DNA of 64,000 nt from Colwellia sp. PAMC 21821 (GCF_002077175.1 NZ_CP014943.1:1116001-1180000), one strand, 5' to 3'; shown: positions 20,337 to 29,549, counted from the stretch's first letter. Notes: generated by a model not told the origin, from the letters alone. Translations and numbers: made by a program.

Positions 20337-21149
20337 ATGGCAGTTTATTTCGTCGGTGACATTCAAGGCTGCTACAGCGAACTAGATGCTTTATTAACAA
20401 AAGTTGGTTTTTCAAACAACTGCGACCAGCTTTATGTTGCGGGTGATTTAGTTGCCCGCGGCCCCAACTCTCTCGAAACCTTGCGCCTTATTAAATCACT
20501 CGGTAATAGTGCTAAAGTGGTTCTGGGCAATCATGACTTACATTTACTTGCTGTTTATCAGGGTATTAAAAAAGTAAAAAAGCAAGATCATCTATCGGCA
20601 TTATTGTCAGCCCCTGATGTTGCAGATCTAATGCATTGGCTTATTCAGCAACCCCTTATTCAGAAATTGCCTAACGAAGAAGTTTACATGAGCCACGCAG
20701 GACTTTCGCCGCAGTGGACACCACAACAAGCTTTTGAACAAGCAAAAATAGCACATCAACATTTAACATCTTCAGCGAGTAACACCTGGTTAAGCACCAT
20801 GTATGGCGAGCAGCCAACAAGCTGGACAGACGCCAACGATGAGCTAGGGCGTTTTAGATACACCATTAATTCGCTAACCCGAATGCGATATTGCTTTGCT
20901 GATGGCAGTTTAGACTTTAGCTGTAAAGAGAGCCCTAGTAAGGCACCAAAAGCATTATCCCCTTGGTTTGAATTTCAGCATATTCCCGAGAATACTCAAT
21001 GGGTATTTGGCCACTGGGCTGCTTTAATGGGTCACTGCCCAGCTAAAGATATTTACGCACTTGATACTGGCTGCGTTTGGGGGCAGCACCTGACGATGCT
21101 TAGATGGCATGATAAAAAGTTATTTATCGAGCAATCACATAAAAACTAA
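20337..21149 (+). CDS. apaH: Symmetrical bis(5'-nucleosyl)-tetraphosphatase
   Basis: Calcineurin-type phosphoesterase that splits diadenosine tetraphosphate symmetrically to two ADP; it also removes Np4 caps from RNA in E. coli. The 270 residues show the metal-binding signatures GDIQGCYSELDALL, GDLVARGPNSLETL and LGNHDLHLLA, plus SHAGLSPQW and VFGHWAALMG. It ends the lptD operon here. In E. coli folA follows; in this window a chemoreceptor gene intervenes and folA is on the other strand. Confidence 0.95.
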   Translation: MAVYFVGDIQGCYSELDALLTKVGFSNNCDQLYVAGDLVARGPNSLETLRLIKSLGNSAKVVLGNHDLHLLAVYQGIKKVKKQDHLSALLSAPDVADLMHWLIQQPLIQKLPNEEVYMSHAGLSPQWTPQQAFEQAKIAHQHLTSSASNTWLSTMYGEQPTSWTDANDELGRFRYTINSLTRMRYCFADGSLDFSCKESPSKAPKALSPWFEFQHIPENTQWVFGHWAALMGHCPAKDIYALDTGCVWGQHLTMLRWHDKKLFIEQSHKN

Positions 21150-21186
21150 GATAAAGCTTAGCATTTGTTTAAAATATAGCTTAGCT

Positions 21187-21195
21187 TGCTATACT
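21187..21195 (+). promoter_or_regulatory. Possible extended -10 promoter for the chemoreceptor gene
   Basis: TGCTATACT fits an extended -10 (TGn plus a five-of-six TATAAT match). A weak TTGTTT lies 19 bases upstream. It stands 127 bases before the ATG. No sigma-28 flagellar-type promoter is obvious. Confidence 0.3.
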
Positions 21196-21321
21196 AGCCT
21201 CAAGCTTTTCTACATTCCTTTGTAGTCTAATAATAATAATTAATGTTCACGTGTATCTTTATAAGTTTATTAATTCTCGTGTGATCAAAAAAATAATTTA
21301 ATTTATATATTGGTGGGTTCT

Positions 21322-23340
21322 ATGAAATTAACCGTAGCAATGAAAATAATTGGTGGTTTTACCATTATTTCTCTTTTACTCTTTTTAACCAGCGTAATAT
21401 CATGGAATAGCCTAAATACTATTGGTGATGCGACTAAACAGCAAAATGAACTTGCCATACCAACACTAAAAGAAAGCAATGAATTAGCTAACAATCTAAC
21501 AAGTATTGGCAACTTAACCCTGCGAGCATACTACCAAACTTCACTAGCTCCACTTGCCAAAAACTATAGCGCTTTCGATACTGACAAAAATAATTTTAGA
21601 GCACACCTAAAAAAATTAAAAGATATTGTCCAAAACGAAGCAAGTCTGCTCGAAAATTTGCGCAAAGTAGACCCTATTTACAATCGCTTGGAAAACGAAA
21701 TAGACAAGGTACTTAGTAATCGAAAACTTGCTATAGAACAACATATTTCTTTATCTGAAAAAATAGATATTATTGAAGAAAAAGCCGACGATACAGCGAC
21801 TATTTTACTCGATCTAGGCGACCACGAACTCGCATCAACAAAATTACAACGTGCCGTAAGTTTAGCTGAGCGTTTAGAAACGCTACTCAATAGCATTGTT
21901 AGTTCATCTTTTGAATATCGTGAAGTTAAAGATCAACAGTCGGCATCTTTAGTCGCTAGTGAAATTGAAAGTTCATTTAATGATATTAAAAAATCAGTTG
22001 ATGATGTCGTTAATGAATTAAACTTAAAAGGCATAGCTGGTATTCCAGATGACTTAACAGACAGCTTTGCATCATTACAAGATTACATTTCCGGCAATGA
22101 AAATATTTTCAACAATAAAAATAACCAACTGAACGCCATTAAAGCGGCAACCGTAAGTTTAAAATTAGCCGAAAACGGCATTGATAGCGCGAATGCTATA
22201 TTAGCTGCACAAGTAAATTTAGCCAATGAAACGACAATGGCAACAGGTATTTTAGTTGAAAAGTCTGTTTCTGAAGGTACACGCAATACGTTTGTTATCA
22301 CCTTAATTTCAATTGCCCTTGCTATCATTATCGCGTTTATAACATTAACCAGTATTACGCGCCCTTTAAAGCGTGTGAACGAAATGCTCAATGTCGTAGC
22401 ATCAGGCGATTTGTCGCGTAAGTTGGATGAAAGTGGTAATGATGAATTCGCTGAACTATCACACAACTGTAATTTGTTAATTGATAGCCTACGTAACTTA
22501 ATTCAAAGCATAGTCAGTCGCTCAACCCAGCTAGCAACGGCCGCAGAGCAAACTTCGGCGGTAACAGCCCAAAGCACGACAGCAATTGAAGAACAACGCA
22601 TGCAAGTTGAACAAGCGGCCTCTGCCACCACAGAAATGAGCAGTACGGCTCAGAGTGTACTATCAAGTGCAAATGATGCTTTAGGTGAAATCAAACAGGC
22701 TGATGACGAAGCGGAACGCGTTAAAGTTATTTCTGGCCGTAACCGTCAAACGATTGAATTATTAGCGAATGAAGTAGAGTCTGCTTCACAAGTTATCAAT
22801 AAATTACAAGAAGATAGCGCGTCAATTGGTGGGATTCTTGACGTAATTAGAAGCATCGCAGACCAAACTAACCTTCTAGCACTAAATGCCGCTATAGAAG
22901 CTGCAAGAGCCGGTGAACACGGCCGTGGATTTGCTGTTGTTGCGGATGAAGTAAGAACCTTAGCGAGCCGAACGCAAGTGTCTACTCAAGAAATTCAAAA
23001 CATGATTGAAGTGCTACAAGGCGGTGCAGAAAAAGCCGTTTCTGTTATGGCTCAAGGTAAAGAACAAGCAACGAATTGTGTTGAGCAAAGTATTCAGGCA
23101 GAACAAGCTCTCGATTCAATTACAGATGCAGTGCATGAAGCCTTTGATCGTAGTTCGCAAATAGCAACCGCGGCAGAAGAACAAAGCGTTGTTGCCCATG
23201 AGATAAGCGAAAATTTAGAGTCAATAGTCGCCATTGCTGAGCAAACAACAGCAGGATCTAAACAAACGGCAGAATCTAGCAGTGAAGTCGCCCGCTTAGC
23301 GGAAGAGCTACAACAATCAGTACAAGAATTTAAACTTTAA
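21322..23340 (+). CDS. Methyl-accepting chemotaxis protein
   Basis: 672-residue chemoreceptor. Layout: first membrane helix at about residues 8-28, a long mostly helical periplasmic sensor region, second membrane helix at about 318-338 ([18 protein letters not shown]), a HAMP domain directly after it, then the coiled signalling domain with the conserved hairpin tip [20 protein letters not shown] and [15 protein letters not shown]. The tip motif binds CheA and CheW. The sensor domain is not one I can name, so ligand is unknown. Frame opens at a TTG, but the ATG 12 bases later has GGTGGG before it and gives the normal [10 protein letters not shown] start. Confidence 0.92.
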   Translation: MKLTVAMKIIGGFTIISLLLFLTSVISWNSLNTIGDATKQQNELAIPTLKESNELANNLTSIGNLTLRAYYQTSLAPLAKNYSAFDTDKNNFRAHLKKLKDIVQNEASLLENLRKVDPIYNRLENEIDKVLSNRKLAIEQHISLSEKIDIIEEKADDTATILLDLGDHELASTKLQRAVSLAERLETLLNSIVSSSFEYREVKDQQSASLVASEIESSFNDIKKSVDDVVNELNLKGIAGIPDDLTDSFASLQDYISGNENIFNNKNNQLNAIKAATVSLKLAENGIDSANAILAAQVNLANETTMATGILVEKSVSEGTRNTFVITLISIALAIIIAFITLTSITRPLKRVNEMLNVVASGDLSRKLDESGNDEFAELSHNCNLLIDSLRNLIQSIVSRSTQLATAAEQTSAVTAQSTTAIEEQRMQVEQAASATTEMSSTAQSVLSSANDALGEIKQADDEAERVKVISGRNRQTIELLANEVESASQVINKLQEDSASIGGILDVIRSIADQTNLLALNAAIEAARAGEHGRGFAVVADEVRTLASRTQVSTQEIQNMIEVLQGGAEKAVSVMAQGKEQATNCVEQSIQAEQALDSITDAVHEAFDRSSQIATAAEEQSVVAHEISENLESIVAIAEQTTAGSKQTAESSSEVARLAEELQQSVQEFKL

Positions 23341-23367
23341 ATCTCGTTATCATAAAGCTTAAATAGC

Positions 23368-23394
23368 AAAAGAGCGCATCAGCGCTCTTTTTTA
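23368..23394. terminator. Bidirectional terminator between MCP gene and folA
   Basis: Perfect 10-bp stem (23368-23377 with 23382-23391), 4-base loop, followed by T on the plus strand and by T on the minus strand. It serves both convergent genes. Confidence 0.85.
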
Positions 23395-23447
23395 TATCTC
23401 AAAAATGTTAAATCAATAGATTTAGACTTTTTTGATATCATCACCAC

Positions 23448-23942
23448 TTAATCAATAGATTTCTCATAAACCGAAAAATCTAATTGATATTGATTTTTTT
23501 CATCGCTAGGACGAATATCACTAGCGACTTTTTTCCACATCGATAGGTCATAATCAGGGAAATAAGTATCGCCATCAATATCAGCGTCGATATGGGTAAT
23601 ATAAAGGCGTTGTGCCGCCGCTAAACAATGTTGATAAATGGCACCGCCACCAATAACCATCACTTCTTCGCTATCAACAACCAAAGCCAACGCCGCTTCA
23701 ACAGAATTTACCACCTCAACGCCTTCGACTTGATAGCTCTCGTCTCGTGAAATTACAATGTTTTTTCGCCCAGGCAATGGTCGTCCGATAGATTGAAATG
23801 TTTTTCGCCCCATAATAATAGGCTTACCTAAGGTGGTTTTTTTAAAGTAGGATAAATCTGCTGGCAAGTGCCACGGCATATCATTGTTTTTTCCGATCAC
23901 ACGGTTATTAGCGTGCGCGACTATCATTGAGAGTATGGTCAT
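23448..23942 (-). CDS. folA: Dihydrofolate reductase
   Basis: NADPH-dependent reduction of dihydrofolate to tetrahydrofolate, the trimethoprim target. The 164-residue product from the ATG at 23942 begins MTILSMIVAHANNRVIG and contains the substrate-binding DMPWHLPADLSYFKK with its acidic Asp, the cofactor motifs IIMGRKTFQSIGRPLPGR and VMVIGGGAIY, and TYFPDYDLSMW. The frame extends 63 bases further upstream, but that part does not align with the family and has no ribosome site. The gene is convergent to the MCP gene, unlike the same-strand apaH-folA order of E. coli. Confidence 0.94.
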   Translation of the reverse strand: MTILSMIVAHANNRVIGKNNDMPWHLPADLSYFKKTTLGKPIIMGRKTFQSIGRPLPGRKNIVISRDESYQVEGVEVVNSVEAALALVVDSEEVMVIGGGAIYQHCLAAAQRLYITHIDADIDGDTYFPDYDLSMWKKVASDIRPSDEKNQYQLDFSVYEKSID

Positions 23943-24264
23943 GTGGATTATTTGATTCTTAGTACGGCTAAATTTTAAAATATTATACGTTATTACCGAC
24001 AACAAAAAAGCGACATTTTATCGTTTCGAATGTGCCTATTTCAGTTAACGGAAATGCTAATAAAAAACTAACTGGAGACACTCAACTGCTACACTTTAAG
24101 CTTTTACTGCTCCGGTACTTATGCACCTTTGTAAAAAGCATTGGGCATAAAATTAACATTCACAATTTACCCTAGCTAATTTTGCCCAGGCAATTTTCTC
24201 TGAGTCATTTTTCTCTAAGTAATTTTTATCTTAGTAGTAATGGAGAATGAATTAACAACGTAAG
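23943..24264. other. Intergenic region folA-ABC exporter
   Basis: 322 bases between the folA start and the end of the exporter gene. It must hold the folA promoter; I do not see a clear terminator for the exporter operon or any gene. Confidence 0.4.
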
Positions 24265-26412
24265 TTAGCTGATAGCTTCAGAAATGCTTTCATTAATATC
24301 AATTAATGTACCATCATTTAGTAGGTATACCTTTTCAACCATATTAATGGTTTCTTGGCGGTGAGCAATCATGATCCTAGTTATAGGTAAATGCTGGATT
24401 TGTTCACTAATTTTAGTTTCATTATCTTTATCTAGGTGACTTGTCGCTTCATCCATAAATAGCACACATGGTGTTTGATAAAGCGCTCGAGCCAGCAATA
24501 AGCGTTGAATTTGGCCACCAGATAAATTAGAGCCCATATCGCCGACAAGCGAGTTATATCCCATTGTCATTTTATTAATATCGTCATGAATAGCAGCTAG
24601 ATGAGCGCATTGCTCTATTTTTAAATAATTAGGTTGAGGATCAAAAAAACTAATATTATCTGCGATAGAACCGGCCAATAAGGTATCGTCTTGCATAACC
24701 GCAGCAATATACTTACGATAATTTTTCAAACCAAGATGGTTTATATCTTTACCATCAAGGTATATTTTGCCTGCAGTGGGCTGTAATAACCCCAACATAA
24801 TTTTCATTAAGGTAGTTTTACCCGCTCCTGATGGACCCGTTATAGCAATTGACTCACCGGCTTCAAGCGTCAAGTTAATATTATCTAAAATAGGTCTTTG
24901 GTCTTCACTGTAACTAAAAGAAATATTTTCTAAGGTTATTTGACCTTTGGGTTCATCAGTAAAAGTAGCTTCTCCTTCACGGTTTGCTTCTTGCTCTGTT
25001 AACGCAATATCGGCAATACGGTCAAGATGTAAACGCATCATTTTAAATTGAATAATTTGCTCTATCAGGTTAGCAAATCGACTGGTTAATTGTCCTTTAT
25101 AGGCAATAAATGCCAGTACCATCCCTATCGATAAACTATTAGCCATAACCATCATGGCAGCGAAATAGATCACCAATACATTCTCTAAGCCAAACAGTAA
25201 CTTGTTAAATGAGTCAAAACTGATGTTTAATCGGCCTAAACGGATTTCACTATTAATGACTTCAGCATAACGGTTTTGCCAAATACCTTGACGTTGTGAT
25301 TCATTGCCAAAGAGCTTAATGGTTTGCATACCACGAATATTTTCTAAGAAATTAGATTGCTCTTTGGCTGAATTTTGGATCATCTCTTCAGTCGCTTGAT
25401 GTAGTGGACGATATAAAGCTAATCGTACTATCGTGTATAAGGCAATAGCCACAAGTACCACGGCAGTTAACTTAAAAGAGTAAAGTGCCATCATAATTAA
25501 GACAGTAATTGCCATAACACCATCGACAAGCGTTTCAACAAAACCCGTGGTAATACGCTCGCGTATCTGTGCTAATGAGCCAAACCGAGAAACAATATCA
25601 CCGATATGTCGTGACTCGAAATAGTTCATGGGCAAACGCAATAAATGCCTAAGTAGATTCACCCCCATTTGCATATTCAGCAAGCTTGATAAGCGTAAAA
25701 TAAGCCAACTACGTACGGCATTAGTCACCACAGAAATAATAGCAATCAAGGCAAAGCCAAGCGCTAAAACTGTCAATAATGGTTTATCAAAACTTATGAG
25801 AACTTCGTCAACCACCCATTGCATATAATAGGGAGCCATTAAGGCAAAAAGTTGAAGAACTAGCGATAAACCTATCAACTTGAATAATCCAGCTTTCAAG
25901 CCAGACATTGAGCTCCACAACTGAGTGAACTTCATCCGCACTTGTTCTTGTTTTACTTCAAATTTACTGGTCGGTGTTAACTCTAAGCAGATGCCTGTAA
26001 AGTGTTTACTAAACTCTTCAGTTGTTAAGACTCGTTTGCCAAGCGCAGGGTCATTTATGAAAAATTTAGCTGACTTACCTTTTCCTGAAACCTGAGCTAA
26101 AACAACAAAATGATTTAAATCCCAGTGCAATATACAGGGAGTTGCTAGTTTATGAGTTTCGTCAATAGGACACTGCAAAGCACGACTAGCCATACCAAGG
26201 CTGTCACCTAATTCTATAACCTGCTGTAAGTTCATCCCTTTTAGATTAGCCGAAAAGCGTTTTCTCATTGCAGGCATGTCTAACTTATGGCCGTGATAAC
26301 TTGCCACCATAGCCATAGAGGCTAGACCGCATTCTGCGATTTCAGATTGTAGAATTAATGGTGTTGACTTTGATAAAGAAAAACATAACAGTCGTTCAGA
26401 TAAATTTTGCAT
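24265..26412 (-). CDS. Peptidase-containing ABC exporter of a microcin/bacteriocin (CvaB type)
   Basis: Inner-membrane exporter that cleaves double-glycine leaders and pumps the mature peptide. The 715 residues show all three modules: an N-terminal C39 cysteine peptidase with Cys28 in QSEIAECGLASMAM, His101 in HWDLNHFVVL and an Asp in INDPALGKR; a six-helix membrane domain (about 160-440); and an ATPase domain with Walker A GPSGAGKTTLMK, signature LSGGQIQRLLLARAL, Walker B VLFMDEATSHLD and the switch His in MIAHRQ. I use the ATG at 26412; a GTG nine bases upstream is possible. The cluster holds a matching adaptor and a GG-leader precursor, so export of that precursor is strongly implied. Confidence 0.93.
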   Translation of the reverse strand: MQNLSERLLCFSLSKSTPLILQSEIAECGLASMAMVASYHGHKLDMPAMRKRFSANLKGMNLQQVIELGDSLGMASRALQCPIDETHKLATPCILHWDLNHFVVLAQVSGKGKSAKFFINDPALGKRVLTTEEFSKHFTGICLELTPTSKFEVKQEQVRMKFTQLWSSMSGLKAGLFKLIGLSLVLQLFALMAPYYMQWVVDEVLISFDKPLLTVLALGFALIAIISVVTNAVRSWLILRLSSLLNMQMGVNLLRHLLRLPMNYFESRHIGDIVSRFGSLAQIRERITTGFVETLVDGVMAITVLIMMALYSFKLTAVVLVAIALYTIVRLALYRPLHQATEEMIQNSAKEQSNFLENIRGMQTIKLFGNESQRQGIWQNRYAEVINSEIRLGRLNISFDSFNKLLFGLENVLVIYFAAMMVMANSLSIGMVLAFIAYKGQLTSRFANLIEQIIQFKMMRLHLDRIADIALTEQEANREGEATFTDEPKGQITLENISFSYSEDQRPILDNINLTLEAGESIAITGPSGAGKTTLMKIMLGLLQPTAGKIYLDGKDINHLGLKNYRKYIAAVMQDDTLLAGSIADNISFFDPQPNYLKIEQCAHLAAIHDDINKMTMGYNSLVGDMGSNLSGGQIQRLLLARALYQTPCVLFMDEATSHLDKDNETKISEQIQHLPITRIMIAHRQETINMVEKVYLLNDGTLIDINESISEAIS

Positions 26413-26746
26413 ACATGCCACTATTTAATAAAAAATTAAATCCATATAAAATAACAAGTTAAAAGATTAATTATACTTAGAATATCCATCATTCCATTTT
26501 AAATTAGTAACTTTTCACTAATATAAAATTTATAAGTAATGATTCAGAAAATTAATTTGTAGCCACAAAAGTAAAATAATATTTAAATATAAACATTCAA
26601 AACGTTCGTTTGTGCTTATTCATTTACCCTAAAGTAATGTAAAACTTAGTACATACATAACATCTCTAAGCATACAAGATTAGTAAATGATCACTATAAA
26701 CTTTGAATTAACTAATTCATCTCCTTACTTTATTGTTTTAGCATAT
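26413..26746. other. AT-rich gap between immunity candidate and exporter genes
   Basis: 334 very AT-rich bases. In the minus direction only tiny open frames occur (the longest with a ribosome-like GGA is about 18 codons), and none carries a double-glycine leader. No second precursor gene is supported. A separate promoter for the exporter could lie here. Confidence 0.4.
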
Positions 26747-27040
26747 TTACTTTAGGTACTTTTTGTATGCTAAAGAAGTTCCGTACCATAGTGAAGAACC
26801 GTATATTATTGAAGCAACGAGCCAAATTAAACATGTTGTAACAATTTCTACTTGTCTCAACTCTTCTCCCGTAATAGTCATACTTAGAAAAATAATTGTG
26901 GAAAACACCCCCCATTTTACGATTCCTTCAAGCAAAACAAACTTTACTATACCTTCTTGTTTTCGACGCTCCCATATGGTTATACTATTTTTATCCCAAT
27001 TTTTATACATAGAACAGTACTTAATAAAAAAATTAGCCAT
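26747..27040 (-). CDS. Small two-helix membrane protein, candidate immunity protein
   Basis: 97 residues, not a family I recognise. From residue about 40 two hydrophobic segments appear: GVFSTIIFLSMTI and IVTTCLIWLVASIIYG, the second ending with an amphipathic LWYGTSLAYKKYL tail; the first 40 residues are basic. The ATG at 27040 has AAGG nine bases ahead; the GTG just before it is less likely. It is placed directly after the microcin precursor gene, with the same strand, the usual position and architecture of microcin V-type immunity proteins. The function is inferred from position and topology only. An open frame on the opposite strand of the same bases looks like its antisense shadow. Confidence 0.6.
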   Translation of the reverse strand: MANFFIKYCSMYKNWDKNSITIWERRKQEGIVKFVLLEGIVKWGVFSTIIFLSMTITGEELRQVEIVTTCLIWLVASIIYGSSLWYGTSLAYKKYLK

Positions 27041-27065
27041 CACTTTTTACCTTATGAAATAGAAC

Positions 27066-27096
27066 CATACAGCAGTTATATCTTTACTCCTGTATG
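27066..27096 (-). other. Hairpin between microcin and immunity-candidate genes
   Basis: A 7-bp perfect inverted repeat (27066-27072 with 27090-27096) with a 17-base loop. It has no T run, so it is more likely an mRNA processing or stability element than a terminator. Confidence 0.35.
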
Positions 27097-27116
27097 ACCC
27101 TCTTAATTAAATGAAC

Positions 27117-27380
27117 TTAATTTTTGGATAACCCCCGCAGTGAACTGAAATAAGCCCCCCCGCCGCCGCCTAAAAATGCTCCGGTAAATCTATACCCAGC
27201 CCCCCATATTATTGCACCAGCCCCACCGAAAAACCCTGCAATCCCTCCCATAAACGCACCTGCGACTACATCACCAAGATCACCACCACTAGCATACGAA
27301 CTTGCTCCACCAGCAACAGCACCAAAAACTAACCCACCTCCATTTACCTTTTCAATTTCATTTACGTTTAATTCACGCAT
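27117..27380 (-). CDS. Class II microcin / bacteriocin precursor with double-glycine leader
   Basis: 87-residue precursor. The leader MRELNVNEIEKVNGG is a textbook double-glycine leader: Gly-Gly at -2/-1, Val at -4, Ile at -7, Glu at -8 and Leu at -12, close to the microcin V leader. Predicted cleavage after residue 15 leaves a 72-residue mature peptide of extreme Gly/Ala content with repeated GxxxG steps (VAGAFMGGIAGFFGGAGAII, FLGGGGGAYF) and no cysteine, ending SSLRGLSKN. Such composition suggests membrane insertion. The ATG at 27380 has GGAG nine bases upstream; the frame is open for 20 more codons but those are not needed. HlyD adaptor and C39 exporter genes flank it. Confidence 0.85.
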   Translation of the reverse strand: MRELNVNEIEKVNGGGLVFGAVAGGASSYASGGDLGDVVAGAFMGGIAGFFGGAGAIIWGAGYRFTGAFLGGGGGAYFSSLRGLSKN

Positions 27381-27399
27381 AATGTTATACTCCATGTAT

Positions 27400-27417
27400 C
27401 CGACATTAAGTTGTCGG
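27400..27417 (-). promoter_or_regulatory. Leader hairpin A before microcin gene
   Basis: 6-bp stem (27400-27405 with 27412-27417) just upstream of the ribosome site of the microcin gene. It could affect ribosome access. Confidence 0.35.
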
Positions 27418-27426
27418 TTGTTAAGG

Positions 27427-27450
27427 ACTAACTCAATCATTTGAGTTAGT
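27427..27450 (-). promoter_or_regulatory. Leader hairpin B before microcin gene
   Basis: Perfect 10-bp stem (27427-27436 with 27441-27450) with a 4-base loop, in the leader of the microcin gene. No T run follows in the minus direction, so it is not an obvious terminator. Confidence 0.5.
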
Positions 27451-27458
27451 TGTTAATA

Positions 27459-27502
27459 GGCTGACTTTAGTTGCTCTCGCTAAAGTGTATCTAAAGTCGG
27501 CC
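27459..27502 (-). promoter_or_regulatory. Leader hairpin C after HlyD-type gene
   Basis: 12-bp stem with one G-T wobble (27459-27470 with 27491-27502) and a 20-base loop, between the adaptor gene and the microcin gene. It may reduce read-through or protect the downstream mRNA 5' end. Confidence 0.45.
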
Positions 27503-27579
27503 ACTCTATTTCCCAATCAGACAGTTAAGATATAAATAACAGCCTGACCAGAAAAATTCTTTTAATTGCTTACTGTTTA

Positions 27580-28836
27580 CTAGCTTACTCTGCCTCTCAG
27601 ACTATAAATAGGCTCAAGTAGCCATTCAATTAATGTACGCTGCTCAAGCATGATATCGGCCTCAAACAACATGCCGCTTTTCAAATCAAACGATTTTCCA
27701 AACGCTTGCACTTGTTGGTGATTTAACTTCGCGCGTAAACGATAAACAGGCTCTTGTAATGTAATAGGTAGCTGTATTTCATTTGGCGCAATTAATGTTT
27801 GATCAATTCTTACAATTTCACTGTTAATAAAACCAAAGCGTTGGTAAGGAAAAGCATCAAACCTTAAGCGTGTGCTGTTACCAACTTGAATAAAGCCCGC
27901 AGATCGTGTGGGTAATAAAAGCTCGGCAATTAACTCTGAGCCTTCAGGTAATATGTGTAATAAAGGTTTAGATTGCGCTTTTGATTGGGACAAGGTTTCC
28001 CCTTCAACTACTTGTATTCCGGTTACTAAGCCGTTATTACTTGCAGTAATAGTGTATCTATAATTACTTGCTACTTGAGCTAATTGGCGTTGAAGCTCTG
28101 CTTGCTGACGTTTTAAATTATTAATGCGTAAAGTATATTGTTGAGGAATATTATTAATATTAAATGCTACTTGATTTAATTGGTTTTGCTGCTGAAGCTG
28201 CAATCGAGCAGTGTTTTGTTTTTCTTGCTTAGCCTCAAGTAATGCCTGTTGCTGACGCTCGTTCTCTAAGTTTGATACATAGCCATTTTTATTTAACTGA
28301 TTGAAATCTAATTGCTGATCCGTTAACAGATTTAGCTTTTCGTCGGCTAAAGTCATTTGACTTTCAAGTGCTACTTTTTCATTATTTAAACCCGATTTCT
28401 GTATATTTAAATTTAAAAGCTCTTGAGTTTTTAAGGCTTGATGTTGAGCTATTTCATCTGCTAATAAATTAGCTTGAGTGTTGAGTTGATCGGAGAGTTG
28501 TGTACTTAAATCAATGCCATTGCTATTTCTTTGCTGAACTACGATAGTCGCGAGTGACTGTCCTTTAGTAACTTTATCACCCTCTTTTACCCATAATTTT
28601 TCAATGGTTCCACCTTGACTAGCAAAGCTTTTAATAACTCCTTTACTAGGCATTAAAAAACCACGAACCGTTTCTTTACGAGAATATTCAGCCCTGAATA
28701 AGAAGGTAACAATGAATACTGCGGCTAACACTAAAGTTAGTACCGTAAGCTTTATAGATAATGGTTGAGCTAAAATAATAGCACCTGTTAAACGCTCACC
28801 TTGATGAGAGACAGCTTCCTTTCTAAATAACGACAT
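27580..28836 (-). CDS. HlyD-family membrane fusion protein for peptide export (CvaA type)
   Basis: Periplasmic adaptor joining the inner-membrane exporter to an outer-membrane channel of the TolC kind. The 418 residues have a short cytoplasmic N-terminus (MSLFRKEAVSHQGERLTG), one membrane helix at about 28-48 (VLTLVLAAVFIVTFLF), a lipoyl/barrel-sandwich half-motif (GGTIEKLWVKEGDKVTKGQ), a long Gln-rich coiled coil at about 120-250, the second lipoyl half (ASNNGLVTGIQVVEGETLS) and a beta-barrel domain. It lies upstream of the microcin precursor on the same strand. No TolC gene is in the window. Confidence 0.92.
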   Translation of the reverse strand: MSLFRKEAVSHQGERLTGAIILAQPLSIKLTVLTLVLAAVFIVTFLFRAEYSRKETVRGFLMPSKGVIKSFASQGGTIEKLWVKEGDKVTKGQSLATIVVQQRNSNGIDLSTQLSDQLNTQANLLADEIAQHQALKTQELLNLNIQKSGLNNEKVALESQMTLADEKLNLLTDQQLDFNQLNKNGYVSNLENERQQQALLEAKQEKQNTARLQLQQQNQLNQVAFNINNIPQQYTLRINNLKRQQAELQRQLAQVASNYRYTITASNNGLVTGIQVVEGETLSQSKAQSKPLLHILPEGSELIAELLLPTRSAGFIQVGNSTRLRFDAFPYQRFGFINSEIVRIDQTLIAPNEIQLPITLQEPVYRLRAKLNHQQVQAFGKSFDLKSGMLFEADIMLEQRTLIEWLLEPIYSLRGRVS

Positions 28837-29327
28837 ACCAATTCCTTTGATAGTGATAGTAGAGCTTTAGAAAAATTAGTTCACGAAAGTAATTTCGTCA
28901 AGTTGCTGTATTAATTTAAAAGTGAGATAAATATTATCTAAGTGAAATAATGATAAATATCAGAATATTAATTGATTATTTAATTGAGTATTTAATTGAG
29001 ATAAATTTTAACGTTAGCAGAAAACACATTGGATAGAACTTTTTTAAGCAACAGAAGCTGTATTGCATTTATTAAAGCCTTCGCTGGAGAGTTTTATCGG
29101 GTTCAAAGGGGTTGTATTAAGTAAACCAAATTCACTAATTATTTGACTATTACTAATGGCTAAAACAGCTAATTACTGCGTGTAAAGTAGCTTGTATAAT
29201 CAGTGGCATTGATAGAATAACTGACTGATATAAATATAATTAACGCTAAACCCATCTGGAATAGCGTTTTATAAAAGCTCCCTGATTAGCTCTAAGAGAA
29301 GTTATTTAAACAAACCTATAAACAGGA
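28837..29327. other. Intergenic region upstream of the microcin cluster
   Basis: 491 AT-rich bases, expected to hold the promoter of the adaptor gene on the minus strand. It contains a 12-bp direct repeat in tandem (28977-28988, 28989-29000) and a 7-bp stem hairpin (29242-29248 with 29262-29268) followed by T on the plus strand. No gene is supported. Confidence 0.4.
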
Positions 29328-29549
29328 TTACCCTCTTAACAAGGGTCTCAGCATATCTTCTAAACCATTAAGCTTAACTTCATAGATTAACGCTAATTGT
29401 TCGCCGAGTTTTCCTTCAGGGAAGCCTTTGCCGTAAAACCACACTAAATAAGGTTCAGGTAACTGTAGCAATTTTCTGCCGCTATATTTTCCGAAGGGCA
29501 TTATCTGATTTATTGCAGCAATTAATTCTGCATTATTGTCTATCGACAT
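29328..29549 (-). CDS. DUF3820 family protein
   Basis: 73-residue soluble protein. The motif MPFGKYSGRKLLQLPEPYLVWFYGKGFPEG is split here only for description: MPFGKYSGRKL, LPEPYLVWF and GKGFPEGKLGEQL are the conserved blocks of the DUF3820 family, small proteins widespread in gammaproteobacteria with no settled function. The gene is divergent from the DUF3083 gene with 155 bases between starts. Confidence 0.8.
   Translation of the reverse strand: MSIDNNAELIAAINQIMPFGKYSGRKLLQLPEPYLVWFYGKGFPEGKLGEQLALIYEVKLNGLEDMLRPLLRG

Noticed and set aside
26763..27062. 99-codon open frame on the plus strand opposite the immunity candidate
   Set aside because: It is antisense to the better-supported minus-strand gene, lacks a ribosome site, and shows no membrane or domain pattern.
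27381..27440. Upstream extension of the microcin precursor by 20 codons
   Set aside because: The internal ATG at 27380 has a ribosome site and begins a canonical 15-residue double-glycine leader; the extension overlaps leader hairpins.
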